Assembly (NCBI GenBank): GCA_021014945.1
Contig: MU266362.1
Coordinates: 62,001 to 126,000, forward strand
Direction of reading: 5' to 3'
DNA length: 64,000 nt
Origin: Leucogyrophana mollusca
Taxonomy: Eukaryota > Basidiomycota > Agaricomycetes > Boletales
Shown: positions 1-14,033 of the stretch, piece by piece
Numbering within the stretch: position 1 is the first letter of the stretch
Layout: each line of letters starts with the position of its first letter
Translations under genes and position numbers: made by a program
The notes under the pieces: model-generated
The model's database searches: none
Told to the model about the DNA's origin: nothing
What the model saw: the letters and a program-made list of their open reading frames with translations, nothing else

Positions 1-1826
<1,826 letters not shown>

Positions 1827-2010
1827 TTTGCAATGTTGGAATGAAAGGAGTACGGGGTTCTCGAGAGTCGAAGGACGCGTCACTGTCAATAGTGGCACTG
1901 GGAGCGGGACTGGGATACGCGTCTCGGTTGTACCCGATCAATTCAGAGTCCGCTTAGAGGGTGCTCAGAGGCGCGGGCTCAAGCCGCAACGAAGCTTGTC
2001 ACGATACACA
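1827..2010. promoter_or_regulatory. Divergent promoter between RPT1 and VMA1
   Basis: This 184-bp gap separates two start codons that point away from each other, so it must hold both promoters and both 5' leaders. I see no clear TATA box. Shared control of the two genes is an inference from the spacing only. Confidence 0.5.
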
Positions 2011-4412
2011 ATGGCCGGCGCCCTACAAAACGCAAAGCGAGACCTTCCGAAGATAAGAGATGAAGACCGCGAATCGAGGTTTGGCCAAGTCTTTGGCGTG
2101 TCCGGACCAGTCGTCATCGCAGAGAATATGACCGGTGCTGCTATGTATGAGCTTGTTCGCGTCGGTCATGATGAACTTGTAGGAGGTAAGCATGTCGCGT
2201 TTCAAAGTGGATCTGCTCTGAATTTTTGCGATCTCCCTGACGTCCCAAGAGGTCATCCGGATAGAGGCCGACAAGACAACGATCCAAGTCTACGAGGAAA
2301 CATCTGGCGTCACGGTCGGGGATCCCGTTCTGCGGACAGGCAAGCCGCTGAGTGTCGAGCTGGGACCAGGTACGGTGTTCGCACAGCTTCCAATGATTAT
2401 AACCAATTTGTTTAATCCTCAGGCCTGATGGGTAATATCGTGGATGGTATTCAGCGACCACTCCGGGTAGGCACTAACAGACCAGGATATTGACTTGTGA
2501 ATAACATTTGGATGTGTAGTCTATTCAAGAGCTCTCAAAGTCAATCTACATACCACGCGGTATCAACACTGAGGCGCTCGATCGGTCTCTGAAATGGGAT
2601 TTCAACCCTGCCGCATTCAAGGTGATATCGTCGTCAAACCTCGAAGACCCGGACTGACTCACGAGTACAGGTTGGCGACCACATCTCGGGAGGCGATATA
2701 TTCGGTGGGGTGTATGAGAACTCACTGGTCGACAATCATAAGATTATGCTCTCACCGCGTGCCCTCGGTACCATCACTCACATAGCCGAGAAAGGCAGCT
2801 ACTCAGTGAATGTGCGTGTTCCAACCATACTACGATCTGCAACCTTCTTCATCTCCATGCCCTGTTAGGATATTGTCCTTGAAACCGAGTTCGAAGGCCG
2901 GACTACGAAGCATTCGATGATGCAAGTTTGGCCTGTCCGAGCACCTCGCCCCGTGACTGAGAAACAGACTGCGGACCACCCTCTGCTTACAGGCCAACGA
3001 ATCCTTGACGCACTTTTCCCGTAAGTACAGCTACAGCCCACTTACAATTAGTCCTTAAATGGTGTCGCAGCTGTGTTCAAGGCGGTACCACTGCTATTCC
3101 AGGTGCTTTCGGCTGCGGAAAGACCGTCATCTCTCAGGCCCTTTCCAAATACTCAAACAGCGATATCATCATCTATGTTGGATGTGGAGAGAGAGGAAAC
3201 GAGGTAGGGTTTGAACCTCGAAGTCATCTTAACAATGACTGACTGCATCACTACATCTCTCAGATGGCTGAGGTGCTAATGGATGTAAGGGTACTCGCAT
3301 CTACTTGTACTATTGAATGACCAGCCCCTTTAGTTCCCGGAGCTGACCATGGAAGTCGGTGATCGCCAAGAGCCTATCATGAAACGCACGACCCTGGTTG
3401 CAAATACTTCGAACATGCCCGTGGCTGCCCGTGAAGCATCCATATATACCGGTATCACCCTATCAGAATACTTCCGTGATCAAGGCAGCAACGTTGCGAT
3501 GATGGCCGACTCAACTTCACGTTGGGCTGAAGCACTCCGTGAAATTTCTGGGCGACTGGCAGAAATGCCCGCAGATTCTGGATACCCAGCGTACCTCGGA
3601 ACTAAGCTGGCTAGTTTCTACGAACGTGCTGGAAAGGTTCGCTGTTTGGGAAGTCCGCAGAGGCAAGGGACAGTTTCGATCGTTGGAGCGTGGGTTACCG
3701 TCTGCATACTTTGCGATATATTCCTTCATTTACATTACCTTTCCATAGCGTATCACCACCAGGTGGTGATTTCTCGGATCCTGTCACCTCCGCTACTCTC
3801 GGTATCGTGCAAGTCTTTTGGGGTCTCGACAAGAAACTGGCACAACGGAAACACTTCCCGTCCGTCAACTGGAACTTATCTTACTCTAAATACACCAAGG
3901 TTCTCGAGCCTTATTACGAGACGACGGAACCGGGCTTTGTTGAGCTGCGCATGAAAACAAAGGAGATTCTTCAGAAGGAGGAGGACCTAGCAGAAATCGT
4001 ACAACTTGTCGGCAAGAGTGCTCTCGGCGAGAGCGACAAGATCACACTCGAGGTTGCGCGGATGCTCAAGGATGACTTCTTGCAGCAGAACGGTATGAGT
4101 GAATACGACCGATTCTGCCCATTCTACAAGACCAGTGCTATGCTCCGCAATTTCGTCGCATTCCATGATGCGGCGCTTCGGGCGGTTGCTCAGGGAGACC
4201 TAACATTCGCACGAATCAAAGACTCCGCAGGCGATCTTATGTTCAAATTGTCCCAGATGAAGTTTGAGGTTTGATTTTTCCATTCTCAGGATTCTTATTC
4301 TTACTTACTAGTGACTTCGCAGTCACCATCACAAGGACAGGATCCTATCAAGCAAAAGTTGGATGCTTTACATACAGAGATTCAGGACAAGTTCCGCCAA
4401 ATGGTTGAGTAG
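2011..4412 (+). CDS. VMA1: V-type proton ATPase catalytic subunit A
   Basis: Catalytic A subunit of the vacuolar H+-ATPase V1 sector. It hydrolyses ATP to drive proton pumping into vacuoles and endomembrane compartments. Translation from the ATG at 2011 starts [20 protein letters not shown]. The spliced protein then has the beta-barrel ([12 protein letters not shown]), the A-specific non-homologous region ([13 protein letters not shown]), the P-loop [21 protein letters not shown], the [10 protein letters not shown] motif, [19 protein letters not shown] and the C-terminal helical domain ending DKFRQMVE. About ten short introns interrupt it. Length is near the usual 610-620 residues. The [10 protein letters not shown] site, which carries the VDE intein in baker's yeast, is continuous here apart from a spliceosomal intron just downstream, so no intein is present. 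Confidence 0.97.
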
Positions 4413-4742
4413 AATCGCTCTGTTGCGTTCGGACTTATGTTTGTAGGCTATTATAATAGTGAACTCTAGCTTATCGTGAATGATCGGCGGCTGCTTGCGA
4501 ATCGTTATGGAATGTCTTGGCTACAACTCGCGATCACGAGGATTTAGGGGGGAAATCAGTGCGTATCCCAATATATTGTATGGGCGCCCTAACTAATGGA
4601 GTATAAGGCTCCTGTCCGCAGTACGGATCAGCTGCGGATATGACGATACCCTCGAGGCGAGGGGTTATTTATGAGAGCGTGTAGCTGTTGAAGGGCTTTT
4701 CAGAATTTTGACACTTGACCACGACCATTTCCACCCACAGAA
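4413..4742. other. Spacer VMA1-fasciclin gene
   Basis: About 330 bp holding the VMA1 3' UTR and the promoter of the fasciclin gene. A weak TATA-like TTATTTAT lies near 4664. I see no gene here. Confidence 0.4.
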
Positions 4743-6490
4743 ATGCGTTTCTTTGGTCTTGCACCCATTCTTTGCCTGACGAGCGCTCTCGCCCTCCGAG
4801 TACCTGACTACCATGGGCTAGGACAGATCTCGCTCGGGATACTATCGAAATGCGGCGGTATTCAGTCGGCTGAAGAACGGACTATTTATCAAGTCTTGAA
4901 AGAAGATGAAAGGCAAGCTCTTATCATTATTTGCTTAAGGCGTGTATGACTGACTGTGTTCTTCAGCTTCTCGCGGCTGGTTAAAGCGATAGACTTAAGC
5001 GATAGAGTGGTGTCCCTTTTGGACGACGCTGATGCTGGGTTGGCGCCTTCCACTCCTCCCGCAGTCCCAGGCTAACTGTATCAGCATAACGTTTTTCGCT
5101 GTTCCTAACTCAGGTCTCCCTCACCCTCGCCCTCCTGGCCACGAGGATCTCAGGCCAGGACGCGGAGATGATCGCGACATCCCACACAACTTAGGAGATC
5201 TCGTTCTGCAAGTTGAGCAGTTGGACCATGTGATTGACGACGACGACAAAGAGCATCGAAAGCAAGCTCTCGCTAGGATCATTAGGGGCATCTTGGCATA
5301 TCATATTCTTCCCGAGAAGCTCGAGTCCGCTCAGCTCGTTGAGAACAACACATATGCCACCAACTTGACCCTAAAAGATGGCTCTCTCGATTACGAGCCC
5401 CTGAGAATTTCTGTACAATCTACGACGGTCCCTCCGCGCCTGCGCCTGAACCAGATTGTCGAAGTCACCAAACGAGACATCGAAGCTACAAACGGTACGT
5501 GTATTTCTCACTCGAACATGCAACCGCACTCATGGCAGTTCGTAGGCGTCATCCATGCCATCAGTCTCCCTTTGCTTCCTCCCCCTTCTATTTTCCAAGA
5601 AGCCTTCCTCATCCCTGAAGTATTTTCCTATGTGGTAATGACTACGACAAATGAAATTGTCGCCAACATTGACGCTGTTGTTCTTCACAGACTTCTGCTC
5701 TCCAACGCGTTGGTTTGACCGGAGCCGTTGATCGCCGACATGTTTCAGGAGAAGACGGTAAGAAGGGCAGTTTCCAAGGCGCCACTGCGACAACATTCTT
5801 TGCGCCAACATCTGGAGCATTTGAGAGACTACCAAGGAAGCTTCGGCTTTTCCTATTCTCGCCGTTCGGCGAGAACGCACTGAGGAAGATTCTTGAATAT
5901 CACATCGTGCCACAGTTCGTGCTTCACACTGGTTAGTATTTTTGGTTTCCTACAACCACTGTTCCTTACGGGTCGCCGCAGACTATTATCATGATGCTCG
6001 GCCATCCGACTCTGCCATCCTTACCTCCCTCGATGAATGGTCCTTAGCTGAGCTGCAAGCCAGCATGCCCGACCCCAATACCATCTCCGGGAGCGAAACC
6101 GGATATGAGAAAAGGCCCCGTCCTCCTCTTCCTGACCCTGTTTACGCCTACAACGTGACACTTCCCACTTTGTTGCAAGATCGTTCCTTGCACGTGGAGA
6201 TTTCAAGGTACAAATCAAAGTTACCTGTCCCAGGCCCCCCTCGCTACTTCACCACCTTCCGCGTCAACGGCGAAGAAGTTGGTCCTTTCGATGTCCCTGC
6301 GCGTAATGGTGCTCTGCACGTCATCACCAAGCTTCTCGACCCTCGCGGACATCGTCACAGAGGTGGTCATGATGACTATAAGCACCATAAACATCGTGAC
6401 GGGCATGGAGTCTCGCGTACTCATCGCGACTATGATGCACAGTGGGAGGATTGGGAGGAGTGGTTGCCTCAATGGGCAGCGGAAAACTGA
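4743..6490 (+). CDS. Secreted protein with two fasciclin (FAS1) domains and a His-rich tail
   Basis: The protein begins with a signal peptide (MRFFGLAPILCLTSALALRV). It then has a first FAS1-type domain (DESFSRLVKAIDLSDRVVSLL, FFAVPNSGL, ARIIRGILAYHILPE) and a second FAS1 domain (FFAPTSGAFERLP, ALRKILEYHIVPQFVLHT, NGALHVITKLLDPRG). FAS1 proteins are usually extracellular or wall-associated adhesion proteins, and the precise role here is unknown. The C-terminal 50 residues are rich in His, Asp, Arg and Trp (GHRHRGGHDDYKHHKHRDGH, then WEDWEEWLPQWAAEN), and no GPI-type hydrophobic tail follows. The first intron (4913-4966) appears to use a GC donor (AG|GCAAGC) with AG acceptor and a CTGAC branch site. 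At least three more introns follow. The gene converges on the phosphoglucomutase gene. Confidence 0.85.
4913..4966 (+). other. GC-AG intron in the fasciclin gene
   Basis: Exon 1 ends ..GAT GAA AG and is followed by GCAAGC. The intron ends TTCTTCAG at 4966 and the reading continues as C TTC TCG CGG CTG, giving DESFSRLVKAIDL, a typical FAS1 start. No GT donor nearby gives an intron longer than about 25 nt that keeps this frame. AGGCAAG is the known consensus for GC donors. Confidence 0.7.
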
Positions 6491-6798
6491 AGCCACGACA
6501 ACAAAGAAACCATATCTCCCCCCTTGTGTCCTCTCCTGTCCTTTTCTTTTCAGCATTAACTGAGTTACTCACTTGTGTATGTCTTTTGTGTATCATCAAT
6601 CTAAACGCGCTTTCGTGCAGTTGTCCTGGTGCGATGGTGCCACAGTATTATCCGGGAAGGATTGAGATCGAACCCTTTCACCAGAGGAACCCGGCCCGTC
6701 TCCTGGTAACCACCGGTAGATTTGTGCAATCAGGGTGCAGAAACCGACTACTCGCGGATAGCATGACACATGGAGGTTGTTGCTACTCATCATACAGA
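6491..6798. other. Convergent 3' spacer
   Basis: About 308 bp between the ends of the fasciclin gene (plus) and the phosphoglucomutase gene (minus). It presumably holds both 3' UTRs, and no gene is seen. Confidence 0.4.
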
Positions 6799-9729
6799 CT
6801 ACGGAATGCCTAAATTGTGCGTTGACGCTTCCATCCAACGATTTTTTAGGTCTTCAACAATTAGTGGAAGGAGCTGGTGAACTTCGTCTCGCTCTCTGCC
6901 GCCTCCTTCCAGATAATATTTGATCTGTTAACTCGGAGAACACTGAGCACCTTTAACACCAAGAATGTGCCTTTGTCATTACCTTGGGCTCCGTACCACT
7001 TGTTCTACCGGCACACACCAATTCAGTAAGTTTAGCGCCTAGGAATGATACCACTCACCTGATCGTCAAAACGATTCTTGGACCATCCTGAGTTTGTGAT
7101 TGTGCTCGAAATTGGATCATATGCCCGGACGACAACGGCAGCTTTGGTCTGTAAGTCGGGGGGTTAGTGCTATCGAAGCCATGTCCGACAGTCAGGTCTA
7201 TCACGCTGGACACAGCGAGGCCAGCAATACTTTCGGGATATTTCTGCGCCATCGCTTATGTCAAAATAGGTTGTTGGTAACAGGAATCAGTGCGAACCGC
7301 CTGGTTTGTGAAGGCACGGAGTCGACCAAAGATCTTCTCAATGGTCGACGGATCTGAGCAGATAAAGTAGCTGTTCTTGGTCTTTCCATAAGTGCGTTAG
7401 CAGCGGTGTCCATTGACAAGCAGCCGAAAAATTACCTCGAAATAGCCATATCTATGCCACATCGCCACGGCCTAGTAAGTTTGGATTTCGAGCAGAACAC
7501 ACGGTGACTTACTTTTGATAGAGCTCTTCCAAATGATCTTTCACGGTCACACCCCGTTCTCGCAAGGTCGCCACGAGTTCCGCGAAAATCATCTAAATAT
7601 GTTTGTCAGTCACAGGCGAGTAAATGGCCGTAAATCAGTTGACCGTAGCAGCGATCCCGTCCTTGTCGCGAATCTCCGACCCGAACATAAAACCGATGGC
7701 CTCCTCATAACCAAATGGTACCTCATACCCCGCTTGAGCTAGATCCAGTGCCGTGTTTCCGATGAATTTGAACCCTGGGTACGTTCAGGTTAGAGAATAG
7801 GGAGGAACTGAGTGGGAACGAACCTGTAAGGCATTCGACAAACTTGAAACCCTCGGCCTCCGCCATGGCTTCGATCATTTTGGAACTGACAGTAGAAGCT
7901 ACCATAGCTAGTTTGTCTACAGAGAAATGTTAGAGACTGCATGTATTCAGCCAGATTCGACAAGTACTCAGCGGTTTCCCCGTGGCTTTATATGTCTCCA
8001 GCACTCGACTGGCAAACAGCGTCCCGAGTTGATCGCCTGTGAAGGTGGTCCACGTCCCATCGGAGCTGTACCGACATGTGAGTCGCAAGGATAGGCCATA
8101 AAGATCGAGCGCACCATTTTTCAGCTGCGGAGAAGCGGTCCGCGTCAGGATCTTGTGCAAGAACGTATGTCGCCCCTTCCCGATCTGCAGTCGCCAGAGC
8201 AAGGTCCTATCCAGATCTTAGACGCCATTGCACCCCCTCAGTATATAAACGTACAAGAGCCCCTACAGACGTTTCAGTAAGATGTACGATTTTCCCTGGG
8301 GACGCGGTGGCGGCGTACCCTTTTCCTCTGGATTAGGGAACTTTACAGTCGAGAACTCTGGATCGGGCTGCTGTTGCTCCGTGACAGGTATAAATTGATC
8401 AAAGCCTGATTGCTCAAATGCCCTGGCTGCAAAGATATGGCTGACACCATGCATGGATGTGTTCACAAACTTCACTGTTGATTGACGATGGCTGCCAGCG
8501 CTCATTAGGAGGCACCACCTGTACTGCCGTCGATCGCTGCGCACCTGGGAAAGCTCAAGGATTCCAGAGCGGTAAAGTACGCATCCTTCATGGCTTCTGT
8601 GTGATCGATGCAAATACTGCTCTGGTGAAGTTGCGAAGCATCCCAGGTGCGGGGAACGAGGTTATCCATTATTGAACTGGCAATGCCTTTATCATGTGGT
8701 CCGATGATCTTGATTGAGTCAGTTGAAGAGGTGTCGAGGGAATAGATCATAGAATTTACCTGGACAGCATTTTCCCAGTACACCTGACTGAAGAGTTAGC
8801 AACGACAGAGTTTATTCTCGAAAAATGAACACTTACCTTATATCCATTGTCTTGCTGCAATATATTTCAGATGTGAGCTCCATAGACAATCAGAGTTTGT
8901 TCTCTACAGACCTTCGGGTTGTGACTGGCTACAGGTAAGGTTAGTAAACCCTGGTTGCATGGACTCAACCTCAGCGTGCTTACCGGTGATCATAACTCCG
9001 CACGCTGCATTTAGTTTCTTGACACTGAAAGGCACTCTGACATTCTCTGGGTCGTTTCTTCGGAGAAAGCCGTACAGGAATCAATAGAACCTACAGGGGA
9101 GTATGGACAAGTCCTCGATGGAGGTAAACCTTGACATTGCTGGCTATGAAAACCGCCGCTGTCAGGTGTGCCCACTTCTCCGAGTTATGGCGATGATCAT
9201 GTCCGACTACGACGCCACGGTTTGCGGCATCCCTGACATGCGCCAGTACGTATGCACAGAGTCCCTAATGATATGTGATCAGCGGAAACTTCATGATCGG
9301 AGTGAATGATTTAGACTTGCCTGGGATGCTTGGATAATGATCAGATCATTCATCCGCGACCAACCAGCTTCCATTTTGCCCCTTAGACCTGCGCTTATAT
9401 GTCAACGACTGACGTACCTCGCAGAGCTGGTATCTATACGCACCTGCGGTTCCGAATTCAATACGTACCCTGTAGGGGAGCAATGCATGTTTGAGTCCAA
9501 CATATGTACAGCAATATCAACAATTTCAAGTTGAGGCAAGCGGAATACCTCATTCTTTTCTCTAGTTCCGCCGTGTTACCAGCATCACGAAGTTGTTCGA
9601 TCTCGGTCCTTGTAGATTCATTCTAAGGAGGTCGTGAATCGAGTGTCAAACCACAGATAAGCCGCTTGCAGATACCTTGTCCAGGCGTAGCCAATCGCTC
9701 ACAAGGTCGTCCAATGATGGAGTAGTCAT
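6799..9729 (-). CDS. Phosphoglucomutase-2-type enzyme / phosphoribomutase
   Basis: A phosphohexomutase of the PGM2/PRM15 branch. Members interconvert ribose-1-P and ribose-5-P and, less well, glucose-1-P and glucose-6-P, in the cytosol. From the ATG at 9729 the product reads MTTPSLDDLVSDWLRLDK, then NESTRTEIEQLRDAGN and RIEFGTAGLRGKMEAGWSRM. It has the catalytic phosphoserine loop MITASHNPKDNGYKVYW near 8770-9000, a metal-binding DPDADR-type segment near 8140-8200, and the sugar-binding PFGYEEAIGFMFGSEIRDKDG segment near 7680-7730. It ends LKNRWMEASTHNLGIP. These blocks occur in the family order and the overall size fits about 600 residues over many exons. The long RxEFGTAGLR N-terminus favours the PGM2 branch over classical PGM1. 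Substrate preference cannot be read from sequence alone. Confidence 0.93.
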
Positions 9730-10305
9730 AACGAGTAGTGCTTTGCAATGGACTCAATCGTCGTAACAGAGTTTGGAAGTCAGATGATAAAGATGTGCGC
9801 CTGTCCAAGAGTCATTTGAGTGTTTACAGTTCACAAGTTCGAACGTGACGGGACGGATCATCGACAATGAATGATGCATGTGCTCAACCTTAGGAATCGG
9901 TAGTTACTGCCAGCCGTCCGATCTAGATACATTGACCCTGCAAATTATACCGGAGGCGACGTTGACTTGTATGTCCGGGTATTTGAAACAGAGCGCAGGA
10001 CTGTATAGACTTCACTTCAATCTTGGTCCTGCGCGTGAAGGACAGGTGGTTCACTCCAGCTCGGCAACTTGAACTAAGTATTAGTAATACTGAGAAGCTC
10101 GCATCCTCTTACGTCTTGGTTTGGTTGGACTCAGAGACAATCGATCGTTGGACAATGATACATACTATAAGACGGCTATTCCTATGGTGTGAGGCATATC
10201 ATCTGGATTGCACATCCGTACTGCTGTAGGATGCAGAAGGAGGGCAGATATACCGCAAAGATTCCCCATGTGCTGTGTGCAGGGATTACGGAGAGAATGT
10301 CTACC
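9730..10305. other. Spacer between two tandem minus-strand genes
   Basis: About 575 bp with the promoter and leader of the phosphoglucomutase gene and the 3' UTR of the acylaminoacyl peptidase gene. Short open frames on the plus strand show no recognisable domain. Confidence 0.4.
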
Positions 10306-12754
10306 TTACATCTGTTCTGCTACCACGCGGAGCCAATCCCTGGTAGCCTCCCACCACACACGAGAGGCTTCGACTCCATCAATTGGGTGCGTCTCTTTCG
10401 GGAAAGTCAACATCTCTACCTGCTTCCCTCTCCCCTTCAGCGCATGATAGTACCCTCTACCCTGCGTTGGTGCGACGCGGAGGTCGTCCTCCCCGATGGC
10501 AAGGAGCACCGGGGTTCGTACTTTGTCCACGTGTGCTATTGGGGACGCATTGAAGAGCTTCTTGTAAGTCTCTGGGGTCAGGAGTGTATCCGGTTCGAAC
10601 GAAAGCCCGAACTCTGCGAAGTACCAGTCGGGAATGTCAGAAGTAGATATTTCTCCGCAAGAGATAACAGGGTTGGCAAGAACGGCGGCCTGAAATACAT
10701 CTGGATACTGTCCGATGACTAGAGTGGGGTTGTTAGAGGGTGACCATAGGGAAGGAGATAAGCTCTTACGATGTCCGGCGAGGAAACCTCCATGACTACC
10801 TCCTTGCACAAACTGCCTACCACGCTCCGAGATACCACTCGTGATGAGATGTTCTACTGTCGCGATGCAGTCACCAACATCAAGTGTGCCACACTCCCCA
10901 ATCAGTTTTTGCACCCATTTTTCGCCAAAGCCAAGTGAACCCGTGTAGTTAGGCATAGAAAGTGTATCTGATGTGAGGGTGAACTTATGATGAGCAGGCC
11001 AAAAAGGTAGGACCTTACAGCCTTCAAGAGCCAGCGCGATGGCCGCTGGCGAGAACGCTGTCGTGCTCGTGGAGTGCGGTCCGCCGTGCGGGTAAGTGAT
11101 GCATATCGGCTTGGGGCCCGGGGGGACCTCTTTGGGCTGAATAACAAGCACATCAGTAGGGTAGCGCTCGGGTATCGACACAACCGAGTGTTTCAATCCA
11201 TTCAGTGCCTCTGTCGCTACACGGAGCAAATGTCAACAATGTTAGAGGGATCCGATGATGTATCGGCATCCTGACCTTCCATGGACAAGGCCGGCCGGTC
11301 GAGGAGGGTCCAATTTAAGTTGCCTTGTCTGTCGAAAGCTCCTAGCACTACTTCTGAGGGAATCGTGGGCGTACTCCTCGTGCACACCAACCGGGAATAT
11401 CCATCAGTGCTTAGCACTTTCCAGCTGTATGGCTCTCCCCCAGAGAACACTTCCGTTTCATGCGAGACCTCGCCCGAATCCACATCAACGAAAAGGACAG
11501 TCGAGCGCGATCGCCATAGCGAATGCATCGCAACGTACGTGTGCCCGCGATACTCGGTGAACGGAGACGCGGGTAGATTGTAGTCGAGGTACAGACCCGG
11601 AAACTCTTTTTCTCCAGCTTCAAAGACAGTATCCACTAGGACCTTATCGCCCGAATCGCTTCGCAAATCCCGCGAGTAGAGCTGCACGCACGCGGAATGC
11701 GCTCCACCCACTGGATTTGAAAGCCAGAGTAACTTTGTGGGCGTGCCACTGGCATCACGGAGCACGCGCGGCGAGCGGCAGCTGCGTTCCGATAAAGTCA
11801 GTCTAGTGGAGGAGCACGCCACGGCTGATCCTGAAACACGGTCGTCCAATTCGCCAAGCGCGTCTTGGGTGGGTAGAGTGAGTTCCCAAATACCAGCGGG
11901 CCGATTTGGACAGTATTTGATGCCTAGGATTCGTCCGTCTTTTGTGTGTTCATACCCAGTGGCAAATATGCGTTCTTCTGTGGCAAAGACTGCCTGACCA
12001 AAGAGGACTGGGACGGTCTCAACTTCGGCTGGTGATAATGCGATCAGTGACAGGTCCTCTTTCGCTGCTCGTGCCCGAGGAGAAGCCGCTACAGCGGGAC
12101 TGCGCCAGCGAAATAGGTAAATCGTTGGCCGTTTCTGGGAATGGAGGGTTTCTCCAAAGTGCGGGGTGTATCTGAACTTTGGGTATGGGTCCTCAGACAA
12201 ATTTTGCACAATTGGGGGGTTGGCCTCGGCGGTGTAGAGCAAGGCAGTTTCAGAGGGTGAGAACGAAAGTGAGGATGTGAATTCTGCCGGGAGATCAGCA
12301 CGTTTATGCCAAGCGGATGATTCTTTCAGAAGGGAGCGTCATACCATTTGTATGAAATTCTCCATGAGCTTTCGTCACTTCAAGACATGCTTCGAGCTGA
12401 GCGCCTGCCCAAATCTCGACGAAGCGCTTTTCGGAGGCCTCTCGCAGAATAGCTTGGCGCTCGGTCGACAAGGAGGTCGTAGATGCTTTAATCTCGGGGC
12501 TCTCTTGCGCAGTTACGGGACTTCCCCCATTCAGAGAGAATGTTTTGGTGACAGATTTCTTGGCGTTTCGCTCGTTATCGCGCACCGAGTATGTCACGCG
12601 TAGTACTGCGTCGCAAGTGGTAAGTGAGTAGCACAGCGTAGCTGAGATACATACCACCATCATTGGGTTTGATGAACTCTGCGGATGTGGGGACAGGGAG
12701 CTCAGTAAGTTCTATGAAGAGGGGTGATGTCCCGTTGTGCTTGAGCGAAGACAT
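10306..12754 (-). CDS. Acylaminoacyl-peptidase (acyl-peptide hydrolase, family S9C)
   Basis: Cytosolic serine peptidase that removes N-acylated amino acids from short peptides. From the ATG at 12754 the protein reads MSSLKHNGTSPLFIELTELP. A long beta-propeller region follows (11230-12300), then an alpha/beta-hydrolase domain with YPHGGPHS (oxyanion region), NYTGSLGFGEKWVQKLIGECG and the nucleophile elbow GGSHGGF near 10780. The downstream acid is in IGEDDLRVAPTQGRGYYHAL and the catalytic histidine is in FPKETHPIDGVEAS. It ends VVAEQM at 10306. The domain order matches APEH/S9C, and the conserved NYRGS-like and GGSHGG motifs separate it from DPP IV. It is divergent to PRP38, with 221 bp between starts. 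Confidence 0.92.
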
Positions 12755-12975
12755 CGCAGCGTATGAGCGTGTTTATGTCCGAGTACGTGATCAATAGGAA
12801 TTCTGGCACTTTACAACAGAATCTCCTCCTTCGTGGACCGAATAGAGAGAAGACTACTGGAAATCGACCCATGATCGATGCGCAATCTCCCCGCACCTAT
12901 TAGACGCCCATGACTGCAGAAGGCAAGAGCTTTGGATCCTAATAAGGCCATACAGTCGCTTCTCAATCTTAGGCC
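12755..12975. promoter_or_regulatory. Divergent promoter APEH/PRP38
   Basis: 221 bp lie between opposed start codons and must carry both promoters. No clear TATA box is seen. Confidence 0.4.
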
Positions 12976-13993
12976 ATGGCGAACACCACAGTGAAAGGTG
13001 CACTCGCCGTTCATGGACAGAATCCCCAAGTGAGCTGCTTATTTCTAGCTCAGAGCCATCTCTGACAGTGAAACTAGTTTCTAGTCGAGACGGTGATCCG
13101 CACACGTATATGGGAGTCCACTTTTTGGAAGGAACACTGTTTCGCGCTCACAGGTGCGTTACCGCCTCCTCAACAAAATTATTATCAACTGAGATGTACC
13201 GAACAGCTGAGACTCTGATTGACAAAGCGATCGAGCTACGATGCATCGGCGGTGTATACGGAAACCAACGACCTACAGAATTCCTTTGCTTGCTACTCAA
13301 GCTGCTCCAGCTACAACCGGAGAAAGAAATATTAGTCGAATACCTACAAGCGGACGAGTTCAAGTATGTCTACCCTCACCCTACGCTTTTGTGTCCATTA
13401 TACTAACGAGTCCGTAGGTATATGAGGGCGCTTGCGGCGATGTACATTCGCATGACATTTGGCGCAGTGGACGTGTATGAGCTGCTGGAGCCCTTAATGA
13501 AAGATTATAGGAAGTTGCGGTATCGCGATATGGGTGCGTGCTCGTCTTTATCGGCTGCTTCCATCCTCCGCAACCACATGCAAATTTAGCGGGCTACTCT
13601 CTGACCCACTTTGACGAGTTTGTGTACTCGCTGCTGTCGGAGGAACGCGTATGCGACATCATACTCCCGCGTATCGCCAAACGCCAAACGCTGGAGGAAA
13701 ATGGAGACATAGGACCACGAAAAAGCCGGCTGTTGGATGCTATGGAAGGCAAGAGTGATGCAGGTAGTGAGCGAGGCCGTAGTCGCGATTCTAGCGGAAG
13801 TAGGAGCAGAAGCAGGAGCCCAGTTGCGCTAAGAAGTCGAAGTCGAAGTCGAAGTGAGGCACCTTCAGATGGAGCACGCTATGTATCTCGTTCGCCCTCG
13901 CGTTCCCCATCTCGCTCGCGCTCTGTGTCACCCCTGCCTTACCGATCTCGCAGTCGAAGTATTTCACAAGATAGGATGGATGCTGACGCATGA
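12976..13993 (+). CDS. PRP38: Pre-mRNA-splicing factor 38 (PRP38)
   Basis: U4/U6.U5 tri-snRNP component needed for spliceosome activation in the nucleus. Exon 1 gives MANTTVKGALAVHGQNPQ and splices to FLVETVIRTRIWESTFWKEH, the PRP38 signature. It continues with IELRCIGGVYGNQRPTEFLC, the LLKLLQLQPEKEIL helix, YMRALAAMYIRMTFGAVDVY and LLSEERVCDIILPRIAKRQTLE. The C-terminus is an RS domain (13785-13980) of RSRSRS and SPSRSPSRSRSVSP repeats, as in metazoan PRP38 and unlike the short yeast protein. Three introns are visible. It converges on the uL15m gene with only 40 bp between stop codons, so the 3' UTRs probably overlap. Confidence 0.95.
13785..13980 (+). repeat. RS-domain coding repeat of PRP38
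   Basis: Repeated Arg-Ser codons encode the arginine/serine-rich tail. This is a phosphorylatable interaction domain typical of splicing proteins. Confidence 0.85.
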
Positions 13994-14033
13994 CAAATAG
14001 TAATTGTATGATAGCAAGTATGTGAAGTCTTTG

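Noticed and set aside
5530..5913. A 127-codon minus-strand frame inside the fasciclin gene
   Set aside because: It is antisense to coding exons with clear FAS1 similarity and has no features of its own.
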